In this document: positions 12,315 through 24,769 of the stretch, piece after piece | Numbering within the stretch: the stretch's first letter is position 1 | Layout of the letters: each line of letters starts with the position of its first letter | Assembly (NCBI GenBank): GCA_902729315.2 | Contig: LR746266.1 | Location: 1,183,001-1,247,000 of the forward strand | DNA length: 64,000 bases | From: Spirodela intermedia | Lineage: Eukaryota > Streptophyta > Magnoliopsida > Alismatales > Araceae | Direction of reading: 5' to 3' | Position numbers and translations under genes: made by a program | The notes under the pieces: model-generated | Databases searched by the model: none | Told to the model about the DNA's origin: nothing | Seen by the model: only the letters and a program-made list of their open reading frames with translations

Positions 12315-13467
12315 CGAGTTATTTTTTTCAACAAGACTGCCGACAGAAAATTCATGTTCATGGCTTATTTTCTTAGGCTGTGCTCTCCAAAGCCCGAGTT
12401 TACACTGAGAGAAATCACAGGTTCAGCTGGATCTTCATCTTCGGTTCACTGTTAATCTTCTACGAGGTAACATCGACAAACTTCTTCGTCAATCTCTAGT
12501 TTTTCTGCCCTTCTTTTATTGGATTTATTATGAGGTACTTCCATTTCTTAACTTGGATTTGTGATGAAATATCTCCATTTTCAGCATTATATTTTATAAA
12601 ATAGAAATAAAAGCTATCAGTGGTTTTGACCTAAGTTATTCCCAATAATACTTTCGCTCATTTATCAGTCTTATATGTTTTCCATGTGTGCAGTTGGGGC
12701 AAAGAAGGTTGTATGAGGCCGTCAAGGCGATTTTTCTTGGATTTACAGCTTGGATTCCTCACCTGCTTCTGATCTGGCAAACGCTTTCAAATGCAGTGAG
12801 TCTTGCTAAGATAAGTTTATTCTGGTTTTTTGCACCGAGCCTTTTTCCGGTTAAATTATTGGCATAAAAAATGGGTTATTATCTTCACAAATAAATGAGT
12901 TAGGGTTTTATTGTTTTAGGATGTTCTTGACCTCATTTACAAGGAAAATTCGTATCTTTGCTTAAAATATCTTCACTAGTAGTGTCGATGGATGATCTGG
13001 GCCTTACACCAGTCTGATATGGTGTAAAAAGCTTGATCAGGTCCACTTACCCAACCTCGGTTCAACCTTCAGTATGGTCCATGACCCTTTTTCTTGTCAG
13101 GTGCCCCCTCTCTCTCTCTCTCTCAGAGATAAGTGCATAGACAAGGCCAGGTTGGGTCTATTGGACCCCATTGTGGGCCTTATGGGCCAGGTTGAACCTA
13201 CACTGTTGGCACCTATACTTTGCGCATAAAAGTTTTCTTATTTTTAAAATTTTTGTGAACTAACGCGTCCACAATTATTGATGGCAGCTTGAAGAAAAAC
13301 ATTGGGACCTGAGGAACTGGGCAATTCTTCTTTTGCCATTGTACTTTCTGGTCACTAAAATTATTGATATCCTCTACCCCTTGGGGTGCTACCTCCATCA
13401 TATAGCCATACCCCATGCTGATGGAAATACTATAAATGATTTTTGGTCCTTATTTATTCGCTCATAA
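9995..13467 (+). CDS. Unrecognised multi-pass membrane protein, five exons
   Basis: I do not recognise this family. The proposed exons are 9995-10237, 10638-10913, 12377-12466, 12694-12795 and 13288-13467, joined by introns that all fall between codons, giving 296 residues. Each junction has GT and AG, and the second exon is preceded by a long pyrimidine run. Translation gives about six hydrophobic segments: near residues 105-122, 131-147, 152-170, 188-202, 216-235 and 247-268. The reading frame of exon 2 that continues through the others is the hydrophobic one, which supports the model. The first exon (residues 1-81) is hydrophilic, with an acidic start and an arginine-rich region. An alternative donor at 10459/10460 keeps the frame and would add 74 basic residues. 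An alternative last exon at 12920-12979 would truncate the protein. No catalytic motif is visible. Cellular location is unknown. Confidence 0.5.
11085..11603 (+). repeat. Tandem duplication, about 255-bp unit, within an intron
   Basis: The sequence from 11085 to about 11338 (starting at TTGAATATACTCCCATGTTT) recurs from about 11338 to 11603. The copies share the ACATGA...CACAAGTTAT and GATTTCT-TATTTTTCTTGAAT portions with scattered substitutions. It lies inside the 10914-12376 intron of the membrane-protein gene. Confidence 0.75.
12275..12309. repeat. (AT)n microsatellite
   Basis: About 16 AT dinucleotides lie in the intron upstream of the exon at 12377. Confidence 0.9.
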
Positions 13468-14136
13468 GAAGGCTTAGGACTTGATAATTTATTTCCAAGA
13501 CAAGACAAATTCACTGCATAATTTATATAACGACAGATGACATGGGCATTCCCACTTTATTTAATGTCAATGATATTATGCATTTACGTATATATCTTCA
13601 TTTATTTTATGCCAATAATGTTGTTATTGCATTTCAAATATCAGACTTGGTTAGGAATGGGTGCCAAGATAGGTTCTTTGTGTTCGTTACACTTATTTTC
13701 GTGTAGAATATGACAATGGAGGGGCATAGTCATCTAAAAAATGGATTTTTTTAATGGGAAAAAATGTTTATCTTCTGGGTCCTAACTAATTTTTTGAGAA
13801 TGAAGATATAGACAAGTAGCATATTTCTCATTTTTCAGGAGAAAATATTGTATGTATGATTGTTCTAGCTGTTGGAAATTCCTTGCTCTAAGACATCATT
13901 TTAGATCTAAATGGGAAATTAAAGCTCTTCAATCAGATGAGTAATTAGTCTCTATTAAAGACAGCAATTAAAGTTTATAGATTATTAGTTAGGCACCACG
14001 ATAGCCAATGTGCTCACTAGTGTGCCCACATTATCAGATCACAATACTAATGGGGTCCCTTGTCTTCGATGGAGATTAATGGAGGAATGTGAATCCGAGT
14101 GTAGATCGGACGAGTTCATAATGGAAATATGTTCCA

Positions 14137-14217
<81 letters not shown>

Positions 14218-15350
14218 CCTCCCTCCATTGATTCATATACTCTACAGCAGTTTAAGAGGGGTCAAAAAAATGGAAAAAAAGGTGTTGCAAGAGGATAAGA
14301 ACCTACTAGCCATAAGAAGAAAACTATCCACTCTCAACCCCCAAGAAACCATTGCGCTTGAGGGTACTATGCAGTTCAATTGGGTATATACTAAACATAA
14401 ATAATTCCATTTTAGTTCATACTTACATAATTTCAGAATTAATTCAATTTTCATATATCGTCCTCCCATATAGAAGGCCACCAACCATAACATTCCACGT
14501 AGACATCCAACCACCAGGCACAATGGCTCTTTGGAAAATGTACAGCACGAGACTTAGTTATTGACATAGAAAGAAAGCTGAGGAAAGAGCGATCAAGGAA
14601 TGACCAAACCTTGGTTTAATAATTAGTTCTAAATGCCTGAAGGACTTCTCTGGGATGGTCAAAGGTGTCTAGAGTGGGAGGAGGGCAGAAGAAACCTAAT
14701 CACATGTGCTAAGAATAGAAGGACCAATCTCATTCAACCCAATGAAGGAGACAACTCACACGAAAACAACAGAGAATATTTAATTAATGCAGAGAATTAG
14801 AAAAACAAAAGAAGCAAGAACTCACACGAAAACAATTAGGATGATTAATCTAATGACGATTTAATTAACAATCTTATAATTAAGCTGTAAATATGAACAT
14901 ATAAAGATAAAGAAAAAATGAATAAATAGTTGCACCTGGAATATGCACGCAGATCTTAGAGTGGTTCTGTCCACAACCGCTCTAAGCGCAGTAAGCTGAG
15001 GAGAGAGGAAGGAAGATGAAGAAGGTGTCATGTCAGATGAGAGAGAAGAGACTGGGTTCTTCAGCTTTACTGACGCTGGGGAAGACAGTTGACCTCCCTG
15101 GGCACAGGGCATCACCCATCAAATGACGGAAAATAACCAGAAACATTGAAGCATTTCGAATCACCCACAGTGAGACAAAAAATCAAAGCAGCAAGCCTAT
15201 GCTTATGCAATGCTCACGATACAGTAGTCTGAACAGATTATGTAGAAGAAAGAGTAGATTATCACAGAAGAGAGGAGAAAATATTGGTGCAGGAGCTCAT
15301 TCTTGATGGTCGAAATGACTCTAGAGCAACATCCATCCCCACCCCCCGGT
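13468..15350. other. Intergenic region with CT microsatellite
   Basis: This gap separates the 3' end of the membrane-protein gene from the 3' end of the U-box gene, so it should hold two 3' UTRs and no promoter. The only strong structure is the CT repeat at 14139-14212. No other gene is evident. Confidence 0.6.
14139..14226. repeat. (CT)n then (CCCT)n microsatellite
   Basis: An uninterrupted run of about 37 CT dinucleotides (14139-14212) is followed by three CCCT units. The open frames across it are an artefact of the repeat. Confidence 0.95.
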
Positions 15351-18300
15351 TCATTCCTGCAGAGGGTTGGTCGCCTGTGAGGTGGGATCATCTGCCATCT
15401 TGACCAATGAACGGTACTGCAGCTTGATGCACTCGGCGTTATCCAAGGTCTTCACTACATACCTAACAGGCACCAATGTATTGGACGAAAGCTTAGGGTT
15501 CAATGGGTAACTCTAAAATTATAGAAAAATCAGCCTCGGAAAATTTTACAAAAAAAGAAAATTGAGTTTTTCGTCTCCGTGGGCACCGCCCCTCCAGGTC
15601 CACTCCAAAAGGGAAAAATCCTATGCATGTTTTCATGCGTATGGCCGCCTGCATTGTCTTCTAGATTGTCCATGATGCTTGAGGGAAGAGTGGATTTTCG
15701 AAGGCATGGGAGAGGGCAACACAGCAGATAGAATACTCTCAACATGGGCAAATTTATTTATTTTTGAAATGGAAATGTACATAATACATAGTTAACAGAA
15801 AAATCTACATAGAATATCTCAACATGGACACCTCTACTGGGTGATTGAAAGGCTAAGGTGCTGCACTTCTATCTCTTGGATCCTCATTTGGAAGGTGATG
15901 AACGTGAAATAATAGTAACGAAATAATATATCTTGAGTTTAAACTATAAGATCAAATAAATCACAAGAACTTGGCACCATAGGAGTAAACATTTGAGGGG
16001 AAAATGAGCTGAGAGTCAGAGTGAAAATATATGGTAAGCTCGAAAGAAAGCATGATTAACCTCAGCTGATATTAACTGCTACAAGAAGTGCGTTATTTTC
16101 TGTTTCATCATCATCAACATCTGTGATAATCATGCTTGGGAAACTAACATCATAGTAGTAGAGATCTGAGCTTCTACAACAATAGAACAGCTCTCAAAAT
16201 TTTATCTAGATTTTGAAAAGAATCTGGAGGAATGTTGTATTTCGCAGCAAAGATCCTCAAGATGAAAATACTGGAATGGAACAATGTGATCAAGCATCGA
16301 TGAGATAAAATAACCAAAAGAAAAGAGAAGGCACAAACCATCCATTTAAGCATTGTGTTGTAACAGTAGCAATACGTCCAATGAAACGGTCTGGTGTCCT
16401 TTTGTTTCCCTGTGAACAGTTCCCTCAAGATGCTACATCAAATGCTTAAAAAGAAATAAATAGACGGCAAGTCTAGTCCATTGCTAGAGCAGATATGGCT
16501 AACTTGATCAAAAATGATGCTAGTGATAATTGTTGGCATGTTGGTAGATTGAAATTTGCCTGCAACGTACCTTGATAATCACCCTGTCAGAAACAGCAAA
16601 TGGAAACTGAACACCTTTACCCCTTGTGAGATCCGTTGAGAAAGGATAACCATAGTCACGCTTTGCCTATGTACGGGAAAAAGAAGAGCAGCTCAAGGCA
16701 AAGGAAAAGGATAGCAGGAGCTATGGTGACAAGAAACCAAATTCTGAAAATGCGATTCAAGAAAATAACTACCACGTCTGATCTGTCCCTCTTTCTTTTA
16801 GCTGACCGAGAAAACTGAAACTCTTCTTCATGACGGAATGCTCGTACAGCAGCACGAAGAACTGTGGTTGCCATTACCAAATTCAACACTCGATCAAGCT
16901 GAGCTAAAGCTCTTTCATGAACCAAACTCCGTTGCGAAAAGGTTCCAGCAACCAAAATTAAGATATTTTCCCGCTAGTCAAGATTAATAGTGCTTAAGTG
17001 GTCATTTTTGGAAATAAAAAAGAATAAATTATACACCCATAGAACATCGAGAAGGAAATGAATATATACAACTGGGGAGTTAAACTAGAAGTGCCATCGT
17101 ACCCAAATTTGGTAGCATCTTTTCCTCCGAAACTGGCTGCTGGCATTTAAAACAAGATTTCTGCATAGTGAAACAACAAGAAAAGTCATAAAAAATAGGA
17201 AATGTGAATGAACTACAAAAAGTATTAAACAGGGGACAATGGCACCAGTATGCAAAGAATGTATCAGAAGTCAATCATTGCTCTAGCTGAGAAGATATCT
17301 AAAACTCAATCAGTTCACCGCATAATTTGTAAGCAATTACCCAAGTCTGAAACTAAATAGATACTAAACAAGAATAAGTCTAATATACGTCCACTTTTGT
17401 GCTTAGTCCAGAATGCTTGTGACCACCCAAAAATCATAGCCTAAGACTCACTGAATATTTGAAGAATTGTTTTTAGACGAGATGAAAACATGGTAAGATC
17501 GTCAATTTCTGGCATTGTGCTCTTACGACACATGATCTGATGAAAGGATGTGCTGCATTATCCACACTAACCGGATCATGCGCATAGTGAACGGTATCCC
17601 TTTCTGAAATAGAAATGGATGATTTAACAAAAATAAAAGTTGTTCCAAATTCGAACACGAGCACCTACCATTCTAATAACATGCTGCATCCCAGCACTTC
17701 CATAAGAATGACCGCAAAATAGGATCATTGCATCATCCATCAGAGCACCTCTGAAAAAGTACAGATATAAGCGATCTTGATCAAACTGGCACGATTTCGT
17801 CATGTTTAGAAACCCTTACAGCGGTAAAAATCAGGCTAGTTGGGAAGTTAAAACAATAACTCAGAATGATTGGGTTTACAACTCTTTTACACGAGTCATT
17901 ACAATGCATATATAGATATATAAATATTCTTTGCTTTGAACAATCATTCTAGCACCAATCTCTCATTCATTTTGAAATCTAGATGATAAAGAAATAGTCA
18001 GATATTGTTTCAAAAAAGTATTGTTAGGGTACATTGCCGCTAAAAATAATAAAATAAATGAACACACGGAGTCATGCATGAATGTAGATGAATTACAGTA
18101 TATGTGACCGTATAGACCAAGAAGCATGCTTTATTTATAGAATGAAGGTGCCTTCTACAGAAGCTCTCCCTTATTCTAGAATAAAAGTGGGGTAATTACA
18201 CTTCCAGTTCGGTGCGAATCTAGGGGACGCCCAGAAATTACAAAAACTCAAGTCATCATATTCACAAACACTGGTGCAAACTAGGCTATTTATTCCATCG

Positions 18301-19182
18301 GAATACAGTTTGAAAGGAATATAGTTTCAAGATACGTTTGTCACTCACGTTATAGGGTCGGACAGGTGCATCCGGACACACTCCCCTGAGTCAAGTGAGG
18401 AAGACGTTTCTTTCCCTCTGGTAGAATCATGCTCCTTCTCCCTTCCTAACTCCTCCTGATGCTTGTCTGGTCCATCTCCCCCTTGTAAAGTCTGAGTACC
18501 ATCTGAATCTGTTCCTGAAAGAGAATCTGGCTTATCATAATCAGCCGCACGATACTGCTTCTTCTGCTGCCCGTTGAAATTCTCCATGTGAGTGTCGCCA
18601 TTCCCATCCTCCGCCAAGACTTCTCTTCTGGATCCTGAGGTCCGATATTAACCACTCAATGAGTGCCGACGATAGATGATAGCGGGAAGTGTGAAGAATA
18701 TGAATCGACCTTTTCTTACCAAAGGAAGAATGGCGAACGAGTAGATCCGTAGTGTCCTGGTGAACCTTCTCAGACCTGCAATGGAGGTTACTGCTGCCGT
18801 TGTTCTGATTGCCTTCGGTACCGTCTTTCTGAAAGATCCGACCCTCGTCCTCTCCATCTTCTTCGAGATCATGACGTTCGTCGTCGTCTTCATCTTCCAT
18901 ACCATCCGAACGATCCCCGGTGGGGATCCCATTGCTTACGTCAGCAATCCAGTCTCGGTCCTCACTCCCCCGCCCCCGCGTCGTCCGAATGGATGAACCA
19001 TGAAGGCAACGCTGCACACCCCCTCCTTTCTGAAACAATCGGGATTCATGATCCGCTGAGAACATCATCTCATCATTGTCGACATCTAAACCAGACGTTC
19101 TCGGCTTCTGCGCCGCCGCGCAAGTCGAACCAGAGGGATCTCCGCCAACAGAGAACTGACGAGACTCGCGATGGAAAGCCAT
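15351..19182 (-). CDS. U-box domain protein, PUB62-like E3 ligase
   Basis: Eight exons on the minus strand: 18720-19182, 18349-18634, 17669-17750, 17103-17160, 16776-16861, 16571-16666, 16339-16409 and 15351-15462. They encode 417 residues, and all frames close. The start MAFHRES matches the family's N-terminus better than upstream options. Residues about 60-130 are acidic and low in complexity. The U-box begins near residue 246 with SDPITGALMDDAMI, then CGHSYGSAGMQHVIRM and KCQQPVSE, and ends in a helical AVRAFRHEEEFQFSRSAKRK stretch. The C-terminal part (residues about 345-405) carries the plant-specific block with RVIIKGNKRTP, TTQCLNGWYVVKTLDNAE and KLQYRSL. U-box proteins recruit E2 enzymes to ubiquitinate substrates. 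The target of this subfamily is not known to me. The gene sits downstream of the LRR kinase in the same orientation. Confidence 0.9.
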
Positions 19183-21045
19183 CTGGGACCTCACTCCGCT
19201 CTACCGCGCTCTGAAACGAAACAATGTCTATTTCCTCCGACACCATTTTTCGCTCAACCCGGCGAAAGGCACCGCCATGAGAACTCCGCCGATGCCTCGA
19301 TCCCGCTCATCCAGGCAAGACAATGACTCCATGGAGATCGAAAGAAAATGATTCAACCAGAAAGCGAATATTACCTAGGGTTCCAGCGACTCAAAGCAGA
19401 CCAGAGGAATTCACGCGGGCATCTGTGGCCTTCGTTCTCCGACAACGATCGATCAACGACCGGAACTTGCAGCTCCAAAAGATCGATTTCTTCAAGACGA
19501 TCGAGACAACGAATAGCTCACCGGGAAGGAGGAAAAACGATGAAATTCCGCGTCTTCAGCCCACGACCGTTTGGATCGCCGTAAACCTCGACAAATTCCT
19601 GCTCGTCGATCCCTCTCTTGCCTTTTGGTTAGCGTTTGGTACTCAAATTCTCCAGGAAATCAGTCTCCCACTTTTAAAATAATTTTCGAATTTAACCCCT
19701 AAAAATGTAAATACGATATACCTCTTTATTTCTGGGTTTATAAAAGCTATCCAAAAACGGGGGCATATTACAAATAAGCCCCTACATCCCTGACTTCCTG
19801 CGAACTAGCGGCGACTTAAATTCAGATGAAGGGATATCCGAATTTACCAAATTTGAGGGACAAATCAGCAATCTCGCCTTGCAAGGCTGGTAGGCTGGGG
19901 CCACATTCAGCCTCCTACGTATGTAAATACCTAAATGTCTGGGGAGGCACCATATATTTTAAAATTACGTTTAGTAATTATAAATATTGCTGTGGGATAT
20001 TATTAATATAATATTATGCATATTCACTTGTTAATTGTCATTTCAATACAGTTATATGGGCATATACATATATATATATATATGTTTTTAAAACGACAAC
20101 TTCGGGGTAGCATCATTTTTTTAAAATCTGCATGTAGTAATTCCAATAACTCAAGTGGGATATTATTAATATAATATTATGTTTATGTTCATTTTTTAAT
20201 CACTTTTTAATAGATTTATATATGCATATATTAACATATATAATAATATGTTTTTAAAATGACAATTTTGACACTTGAGACTATAAAGCTGGCTGATTTT
20301 TTTTATTTTTGCTTTAAATCTATACGGAACCGTTGATGTTTATAATCGGAGTAGCCGTTGTGCAAGATCAAGGATGCTGTGGATGACGTGGAAGGGTGGA
20401 ACCCAGATGGTAGAGTCGTTTGATGGGAATAGTCTGTAAATCCGCCACGTCAGACGGCAGGGACCACCATAGCTGAGGAGATTCCGTGTCGGACAGGATT
20501 TGTCGATGAGAATCGGACGGCCAAAATCCATCTCTTGCATTCGGATACCGTTAGAGAGGGAGAGTGAGTGAGTGAGTCGTGCCACGTGGATAACAGGGGG
20601 TTACACAAAGACACGTCAGCGGAGTCGACCCGCATTATTGCTTTGTTCCCGCCAAGGGGGCAGTGCTCTTCGATCGAACGGTCTTAGTTCATCAGTTTCC
20701 CGACAAGATCACGACAAGCGTGGAGACATCGGCAACGGCGCCCCGCGATTCTTGGAGCGCCGCGTTCTAGAACCTTCCAGGCTACGATCCATAGCAAATG
20801 CAATAAACTCTGAAAATGCTCGACATTCTAGTAGATTTCTACGAGGCCAGAATGTGAGTTTGAAGTCATCAAAACCGCAAAGTCAGAAGCACAGGAGAGT
20901 TTCCAAGTACTGGTTGACCATGCTCAATCTTCGTTTCCAAGTCAAAACGAAGAGTATCCCTGTTCGGAATCCCCGTTGACCAGAGCTCTCCTCCTCGGAT
21001 AAGAAGAAGAATTGGAAGAGGATTACCAGCCTAGCATAGTCAAAG
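19183..21045. other. Promoter side of the U-box gene and 3' flank of the LRR kinase gene
   Basis: GC-rich sequence from 19183 to about 19650 is the likely 5' UTR and proximal promoter of the minus-strand U-box gene. 19.7-20.3 kb is AT-rich and contains a tandem duplication. An open frame at 20572-20979 (+) has no family resemblance and I do not call it a gene. Confidence 0.5.
19957..20275 (+). repeat. Tandem duplication, about 165-bp unit, AT-rich
   Basis: The phrase TGGGATATTATTAATATAAT recurs at about 19993 and 20157 with similar flanks: a GTAGTAATT-like phrase before it, and an ATATGTTTTTAAAA phrase after it at about 20082 and 20249. The unit contains a palindromic ATATTATTAATATAATATTAT core. 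Confidence 0.65.
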
Positions 21046-24000
21046 TCAACTCAGGTCCTCCCTGGGGGAGCTGGCTTCCTGAGGGCATCTAATGAGCTCC
21101 AGGATGGTGACGACATCTCCCATGTCGGGCCTGTTGGAGGGCACCTGCGAGGTGCAGATCAACCCGAGTTTGACGACCGGCACGGCCTCGTCAGAGGGGA
21201 AGTCCCCCATTAGACGAGGGTCAACGCTCTCCTCCACCCTCCCTTCCTCCAGCGCCGCCCTAACCAGGTCGCAGAGCACCACCACGTCGTCCTCTTGGTA
21301 CTCTACCGGCTTCTTCCCAGTGACCACCTCCAGCACCAGCACCCCGAAACCGTACACGTCACACTTCTCGTTGACCTTCACGGTGGGGCATGCGAACTCC
21401 GGCGCCATGTACCCGAGCGCGCTCTGTATCTTGCTGCTCAGCACGTACCTGTCCAGCATCGGCAGCAGCTTCGCCAGCCCACAATCGCCGATCTTCGCCT
21501 CCCCAGAGAACGGGTCAACGAGCACATTGCTTGATTTCAGGTTGTAGTGGATGATGTTCAGATGGTGAAGGTGAGCCAAGCCCTTCGCCATGCCGAGGAT
21601 GATATCGAACCGCTGCTGCCATGAGAGGACCCCCGCCGCGGCGTCGTGGAGGCGCCGGTGTAAGCTCCCGCCGGCGACGAACTCGTAGATGAGGAGTTGC
21701 AGAGAGGGAGTCCAGTAGTAGCCTTCCATGGTGACGATATTGGGATGGCGGAGCTTCCCCAGCTTCTTCACCTCCACTTCGAAGTCGCTCTGTGATTTCA
21801 CCAGGCTGGAGACGGTGAGCTTCTTGATAGCCACAGGGCGGCCGTCGCGGAGGAGGGTCTTGTAGACGGCGCCGAAGCCGCCGCGACCGAGCTCGCAGTC
21901 CTTGTTGAGGACGGCGTGGGTGCCGGCGCTGAAGTCGGGGACGTCGCCGGAGAACATGACGAGCCTGCCAGAGTTGGGGTTGGTCGCCGGAGAACGGGTG
22001 GAGCTGTCGTCTGGGGGAACGAGGAAGGAGGCTGCGGAGTGGGATCTACCGGAGGAGCGGACTCTGAAGTTGAGCACGGTGATGGCGACTACTCCCAGGG
22101 CGATTAGGGCGGCAGCGGCAATAGCGACGAGGGCGGAAATGCTGAGGATGATCTTATTGTGGCGAAGATCGGAGGAGGAGGAGAAGGCGACGGAGGTGGA
22201 AGAGGAATTAGGGTTGAGAACGATGGGCTTGGGGAGGACCGGAGGGCAGGAGCGGTTGAGGACGGAGCCGCAGAGGGAGGGGTTGCCGGAGAGGGACGAG
22301 AGAGGGATGGCGGCGAAGAAGTTTCCTCCGGGGACTTCGCCGGATAACAGGTTGTCGGAGATGTTGAAGGAGAGGAGCTGGGGAAGGCGGCGGAGCCACT
22401 TGGGGAGGCTCCCGTTGAGGCGGTTCCTGGAGAGGTCCACTGTCTGTAGATGAGTGAGGTTGACAAAGCTCTCGGGGATGGAGCCAATGAGGTTATTCTG
22501 AGACAACATCCTGTAGCAAAAAAACCAGAACAAAGACGTCGAGTGATTAGGATGGAAAGAAGGCGCAAGCATGTACTGATGGTGGCAGATGAAGAGAACG
22601 GAAGGGTAGAAGAAAGGAAGAAGATGGGAACTTACAGGGTCGAGAGGGATGCACAGGCGGCGATCTGGTTAGGAATCTCTCCGGTGAGGGAGTTCTTCTC
22701 CAGCCACAGGCTCGTGAGGGAAGCGGCCCTCCCGATCTCCGGCGGTATGCTGCCGTTCAGCTGGTTCCCGCTGAGGTCGAGGATCTCAACCCCGTTCAAC
22801 TCCCCTAAGCTCCCCGGAATAGAACCAGATATGGAATTCCGGGAAAGATTCAACAGCTGTAGGCTGTGGAGGCTCCCAAGCTCTACGGGGATCTCACCGG
22901 AGAAAGCGTTGCTTGATAGATCGAGGGCTAGGAGAGACGGAGTGGTCACTGGAGTAGGAATGAGAATCGAGCCTGTAAATTTGTTCCCAGAAATGGAAGC
23001 TCGCCGGAGACCGAGCTCGAACAGCCACCTGGGGAGCTCGCCGGTGAAGTTGTTCCCGCCAAAGTCCACATCCAACAGGGCCTTGCAGCGAGACAGTGAC
23101 TCTGGAAGTGTTCCATTCAATGCATTGGCAGAAATATTGAGCTCCTTCAGCTGCTGTAGTTCGCCGATCGAATCCGGGAAGGCGCCGGCGAACTGGTTGC
23201 TGGAAAGGTCCAGGGTTTCCAGAGCTCTCATCTCGCCGACCCAGTAGGGGATTCCCCCAGTCAAGGAGTTACGATCCAACCGGAGAGAGGCACAGGCGGA
23301 GAGATTTCTCGTCGACTCCGGCAGCTCCCCAGACAGAAGATTCTGACCCAGATCGACGGAGTTCAGCTGCGAGCATGAACCGAGATTGGCCGGCAAAGAT
23401 CCCACCAATCTGTTGCTCCGAAGGCTCATTGTCCTCAGATTATACAGTTTATCGATCCCAGCCGGGATCTCGCCGGAGAAGAAATTGAAGGAGAGGTCCA
23501 GAGATCTCAGACCATTCAAGAACCATACATCACTGTGAATGGCGCCTCCAAACTGGTTCGACGAGAGGTTCAGGGAGGCGATTTTTGAGCAGGAGCTTAG
23601 GCTAAGAGGGATCTCTCCGGATAACCGGTTTCCTGCGAGAGAAACTGATCTCACAGACCTGCACTGCGCGAAGAAGGCATCCGGAACGGCCCCCGAGAGG
23701 TTGTTCTGGCTGAGATCCAGGGACTGAAGGGTTGCGATGAGGAGCAGATCAGGGCTGATGCCACCGGAGAAGTTGTTCCGGGAGAGGGAAAGCATCCTCA
23801 GCGACCGGAGCTGGAGAAGTCCCCGGCCTATCTTGCCGGAGAGGTAAAGGCCTTCTAGGTTTAGCTCGGTGACGCGGTTCGTCCGGTTGTCACATTTGAC
23901 GCCGACCCATTTGCAAGGATTAGAGTCGTCCTCGTTCCAGGAGCTGAGGCTGTCTCTAGGGTCCCGCAGATTGGCCTTGAAGACGATGAGGCCGAGCACG

Positions 24001-24092
24001 TCGTCGTTTAGGGTTGCATCCGAGGACCAGGCGATGATCGGGACGAAGAGCAGGCAGCAGCCGAGTAGTACCACCAGCGATACAGCACCCAT
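21046..24092 (-). CDS. LRR receptor-like kinase, PXC2-like, probable pseudokinase
   Basis: Two minus-strand exons, 22636-24092 and 21046-22510, encode 973 residues. The split falls inside a codon of a leucine-rich repeat. A signal peptide (residues 1-25) precedes an LRR N-cap containing WNEDDSNPCKWVGV. About 20 LRRs follow, up to residue 560, then a juxtamembrane NPSLCGS...NRSCP pair and a membrane segment near 606-634. The kinase domain has an intact glycine loop (LGRGGFGAVYK, 693-703) and Lys715 in VAIK. The catalytic HRD is HYN (807-809), so the base Asp is missing. The DFG motif reads DCG (828-830). Overall order, length and the ALGYMAPEFACPTVKV and VLVLEVVTGKKPVEY stretches match PXC2 (PXY/TDR-correlated 2), a plasma-membrane receptor of the LRR-RLK class linked to vascular expression. 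HYN is, as I recall, normal for this family; the Cys is not. Confidence 0.93.
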
Positions 24093-24769
24093 TTTTGCTG
24101 GACTCTCCTCTTCCCTTCCGACTCTGAAGGTGAGGAAGATCAACAGGAGGCAACGGAGGTTGCAGAAGGATGGCAAACCCGGGGCGATGGAAACGAAGAT
24201 GGAGACCAGAGGGGAGAGGCAGAAAACGAGTTCTCTCACAGAAGGACAAAGAGCCCACGAAGGGAAAGACCCTTCAATGACACCACCTCCGCCTCCAAGA
24301 ACCGGCGAGCACCACGAATAAGAACAGGAATGTGGTGTTATACTGCTCTCTTGCTTCCTCCTCGAGCTTCCCGGCTGGCCACTAGATAGGAGGCGTGCAG
24401 ATGGAGGTACGTAGCAGATGCCACTGTAGCGAGAGAGAGAGAGAGAGAGGTGTGAGGCTCTGGTTTTCGCCTTCCCTCCATTCTGCGTTTGATCGGGAGG
24501 TTAATGATGGGGGAGGGGAGGAGGTTGGTGGGGTAGTATTGAATGAAACCTGTCGAGAGGGCTCTCCGGCATTTACTGAGAGTTACTAGCGCGCCTGCGG
24601 GGTTGGTGGTCATCATTAACGGCACTCCACCAAGTCAGCCTCCGGCTGCCCGGCCGGAGCTACGGTCTGCTGTCTGGGCTCCGCCCGGCAGGAAAGTGGT
24701 CCTCTCTTGCATGGCGGCATTCTCTTCCGCGCAGCCCGACGTCCTCTCATGGACCGGCCGGTTCGCTGC

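Noticed and set aside
14010-14404. Open frames through the CT repeat
   Set aside because: Repeated Leu-Ser or Glu-Arg produced only by the dinucleotide repeat.
20572-20979. 135-codon plus-strand open frame between two genes
   Set aside because: It has no family resemblance, no neighbouring exon or promoter support, and the composition is that of GC-rich intergenic DNA.
22104-22568. Frames antisense or out of frame over the LRR kinase exon 2
   Set aside because: Explained by the GC-rich coding exon. The family match lies in the called frame only.
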